Assembly: GCA_900545225.1 (NCBI GenBank)
Contig: UQXZ01000002.1
Span: 1 to 64,000, forward strand
DNA length: 64,000 nucleotides
Origin: an uncultured Eubacteriales bacterium
GTDB lineage: Bacteria; Bacillota; Clostridia; Lachnospirales; Lachnospiraceae
Direction of reading: 5' to 3'
Part shown: piece after piece, positions 62,171 through 64,000 of the stretch
Layout of the letters: each line of letters starts with the position of its first letter
Position numbering within the stretch: the stretch's first letter is position 1
Made by a program: the position numbers and the translations under genes
Notes under the pieces: generated by a model
Database searches by the model: none
The model's input: the letters and a program-made list of their open reading frames with translations, nothing else
Told to the model about the DNA's origin: nothing

Positions 62171-63964
62171 ATGTATTATTCTTCAGGAACTTATGAATTA
62201 TTTGCCCATCCGGAAAAGCCGGAGGGTGTTGATAACAAGTCCGCATATATTATCGGAACAGGACTTGCAGGACTTACTGCTGCATTTTATCTTGTTCGTG
62301 ACGGACAGATGAAGGGTGAAAATATTCATCTTTTAGAAAAACTTGAACTTGCAGGCGGAAGCTGCGACGGACGTAAAGATATAACAAAGGGATTCTTTAT
62401 GCGTGGAGGCCGTGAAATGGATAACCATTTCGAAATTATGTGGGATGTATTCCGTGATGTTCCGTCTATTGAAACGCCGGATGTATCAGTATTGGACGAA
62501 TACTACTGGTTAAATAAGCACGATCCAAACTACTCAATGTGCCGTGCTACTGTTAAATGTGGTGAAGATGCACATACAGATAAGAAATTTAACTTAGATA
62601 AGAAGTCAGCAATGGCTCTTTCTCATCTCTTTATAACACCTGAAAAGAAGCTGGAAGGTAAGAAAATATCTGATGTTTTACCTGAGGAATTCTGGTCAAC
62701 TAATTTCTGGCTTTACTGGCAGACAATGTTCGCTTTCCAGAAGTGGTCAAGTGCATTGGAAATGAAGCGCTACCTTTGCCGTTATGTTCATCATATTGAC
62801 GGTCTGCCTGACTTCAGTGCTCTCCGTTTTACAAAGTACAATCAGTTTGAAAGCATGATTATGCCACTTGTAAAATATCTCAGTGACCATGGTGTTAAGA
62901 TTGAATATGGTATTGATGTTAAGAACGTAATCATTGAAACTGTAGGAGATAAGAAGGTAGCAAGCCAGATTATTTACGTTAAGGATAACGAAGAAAAATC
63001 AATTCCTTTAACAGAAAATGATTTAGTATTTATTACAAACGGCTGTTGTACAGACTCTTCATGCTATGGTGATCAGAACAACGCACCTGATTTAAGCAAT
63101 CTTAAGAATGGTGTTGGTGAGTCATGGGATATGTGGAAAGCCATTGCTGCACAGGCTGAAAATGGCGAATTTGGTAATCCTGATGCATTCTGTAGTGACA
63201 TCGAAGCTACTAACTGGATGAGTGCTACTGTTGAAACATCAGATGAAGAAGTTATCCGCCATATTATGGACATCTGCAAGAGAGATCCTCGTTCAGGTAA
63301 GGTTACAACAGGTGGTATCGTAACAGTTAAGGACAGTGTTGATGACTGGTATCTCTCATGGACAATCAACCGTCAGCCACAGTTCAAGTCTCAGGATAAG
63401 GACAAGGTTTTAGTATGGCTCTATGCGTTACATACAGACAGACCTGGAACTTATGTAAATAAGCCAATGAGAGAATGTACAGGGGAAGAGGTCTGCCGTG
63501 AATGGCTCTATCATATCGGTGTACATTCAGGTGAAATTGAAAAGTTAGCAGCTGAAGCCTGCAATACAACTACATGCTTTATGCCTTATATCAATGCATT
63601 CTTCCAGCCAAGAAAGAATGAAGACCGTCCTCATGTTGTACCTGAAGGCGCAGTTAACTTCGCATTCCTTGGACAGTTTGCTGAAACACCTCGTGACACA
63701 ATATTTACAACAGAATATTCAATGCGTACAGGTATGGAAGCTGTATATACATTACTTAATGTTGACCGTGGCGTTCCTGAAGTATGGGGAAGTAAATATG
63801 ATGTAAGACAGTTACTCCGTGCAGCATATTATGCAATTGATAAGAAGTCAGTTAATGAAATTAAAATGTCACTTAAAGAAAAAGCAATGCTTGCAGTTGT
63901 AATGAATAAGGTTAAGGGAACTGATTTGGAGATATTGTTAAAGGATAGTGGGTTAATTAAATAA
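62171..63964 (+). CDS. ohyA: Oleate hydratase (MCRA family)
   Basis: FAD-dependent hydratase (597 residues) that adds water to oleate and related cis-unsaturated acids to give 10-hydroxy acids. The N-terminal FAD motif is IIGTGLAGLTAAFYL, with LLEKLELAGGSCDG. MRGGREMDNHFEIMWDVFR and NKHDPNY are family motifs; the C-terminus has FLGQFAETPRDTIFT. It helps gut bacteria detoxify unsaturated fatty acids. AGGAGGT precedes ATG 62171. The stop is 36 bases from the window end; nothing further is seen there. Confidence 0.95.
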   Translation: MYYSSGTYELFAHPEKPEGVDNKSAYIIGTGLAGLTAAFYLVRDGQMKGENIHLLEKLELAGGSCDGRKDITKGFFMRGGREMDNHFEIMWDVFRDVPSIETPDVSVLDEYYWLNKHDPNYSMCRATVKCGEDAHTDKKFNLDKKSAMALSHLFITPEKKLEGKKISDVLPEEFWSTNFWLYWQTMFAFQKWSSALEMKRYLCRYVHHIDGLPDFSALRFTKYNQFESMIMPLVKYLSDHGVKIEYGIDVKNVIIETVGDKKVASQIIYVKDNEEKSIPLTENDLVFITNGCCTDSSCYGDQNNAPDLSNLKNGVGESWDMWKAIAAQAENGEFGNPDAFCSDIEATNWMSATVETSDEEVIRHIMDICKRDPRSGKVTTGGIVTVKDSVDDWYLSWTINRQPQFKSQDKDKVLVWLYALHTDRPGTYVNKPMRECTGEEVCREWLYHIGVHSGEIEKLAAEACNTTTCFMPYINAFFQPRKNEDRPHVVPEGAVNFAFLGQFAETPRDTIFTTEYSMRTGMEAVYTLLNVDRGVPEVWGSKYDVRQLLRAAYYAIDKKSVNEIKMSLKEKAMLAVVMNKVKGTDLEILLKDSGLIK

Positions 63965-64000
63965 ATTTCATTCGTTAGATGAGTAAACAGTATTGAATTA

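Overview
The window looks like chromosome from an AT-rich, low-GC Gram-positive anaerobe of the class Clostridia, most likely a gut or rumen Lachnospiraceae. This rests on the gene content: FtsH, DnaE-type polymerase, DnaD/DnaI primosome genes, RicT, a ferredoxin-linked 2-oxoacid oxidoreductase, oleate hydratase and a rSAM peptide cassette. AGGAGG-type ribosome sites, frequent TTG/GTG starts and tRNA genes without encoded CCA also fit. No species is claimed.

Layout. 1-436: end of a tRNA array (Val, Thr, Tyr, fMet, Phe) and its terminator. 669-13048: an Orn/Lys/Arg-decarboxylase-type gene carrying a 33-bp in-frame repeat, then pyrG, ftsH, dnaE, holB and ricT. 13276-20606: an accessory block with a short Cys/Met leader peptide, a SsuABC-like ABC importer, a four-subunit 2-oxoacid:ferredoxin oxidoreductase and a phenylacetate-CoA ligase-type enzyme. 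20838-23582: trmN6, rsmI, nfo. In Bacillus subtilis the relatives of the decarboxylase, holB, ricT, trmN6 and rsmI lie together (yaaO-holB-yaaT-yabB-yabC), so the accessory block appears to split an old housekeeping locus.

23706-37371: an envelope glycan region. It has a polyprenyl-phosphate sugar synthase-like GT2, a GT4, two multi-spanning GT-C-like proteins, manA and an unknown exported protein. After cca come a PglE-type aminotransferase, a PglC-type phosphoglycosyltransferase, a GT2 and a PglF-type 4,6-dehydratase, which together predict a lipid-linked 4-amino-trideoxy sugar. 37533-40576: ppk and ppx. 41342-41475: a bidirectional terminator whose loop holds an 86-bp IS3-like MITE flanked by a 3-bp duplication. 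41534-46492 (minus): prs, dnaI, dnaD, murC.

46509-51737 is the most unusual part: a candidate RiPP (modified peptide) system. It has a nucleotidyltransferase, a PqqD-like recognition protein, a radical SAM/SPASM maturase, two unannotated Cys-rich precursor peptides sharing one leader, an HprK-like kinase and a Ser/His-type S26 peptidase. Each precursor gene has its own good promoter, and a strong terminator lies just before the kinase gene. No exporter is seen.

51739-57994: pth, mfd, a Nudix hydrolase and murA. 58144-60519: a HAMP histidine kinase and OmpR-type regulator. 60704-63964: a guanylate-kinase-like protein, a TetR regulator and oleate hydratase. All calls are from reading the sequence; no database search was run.
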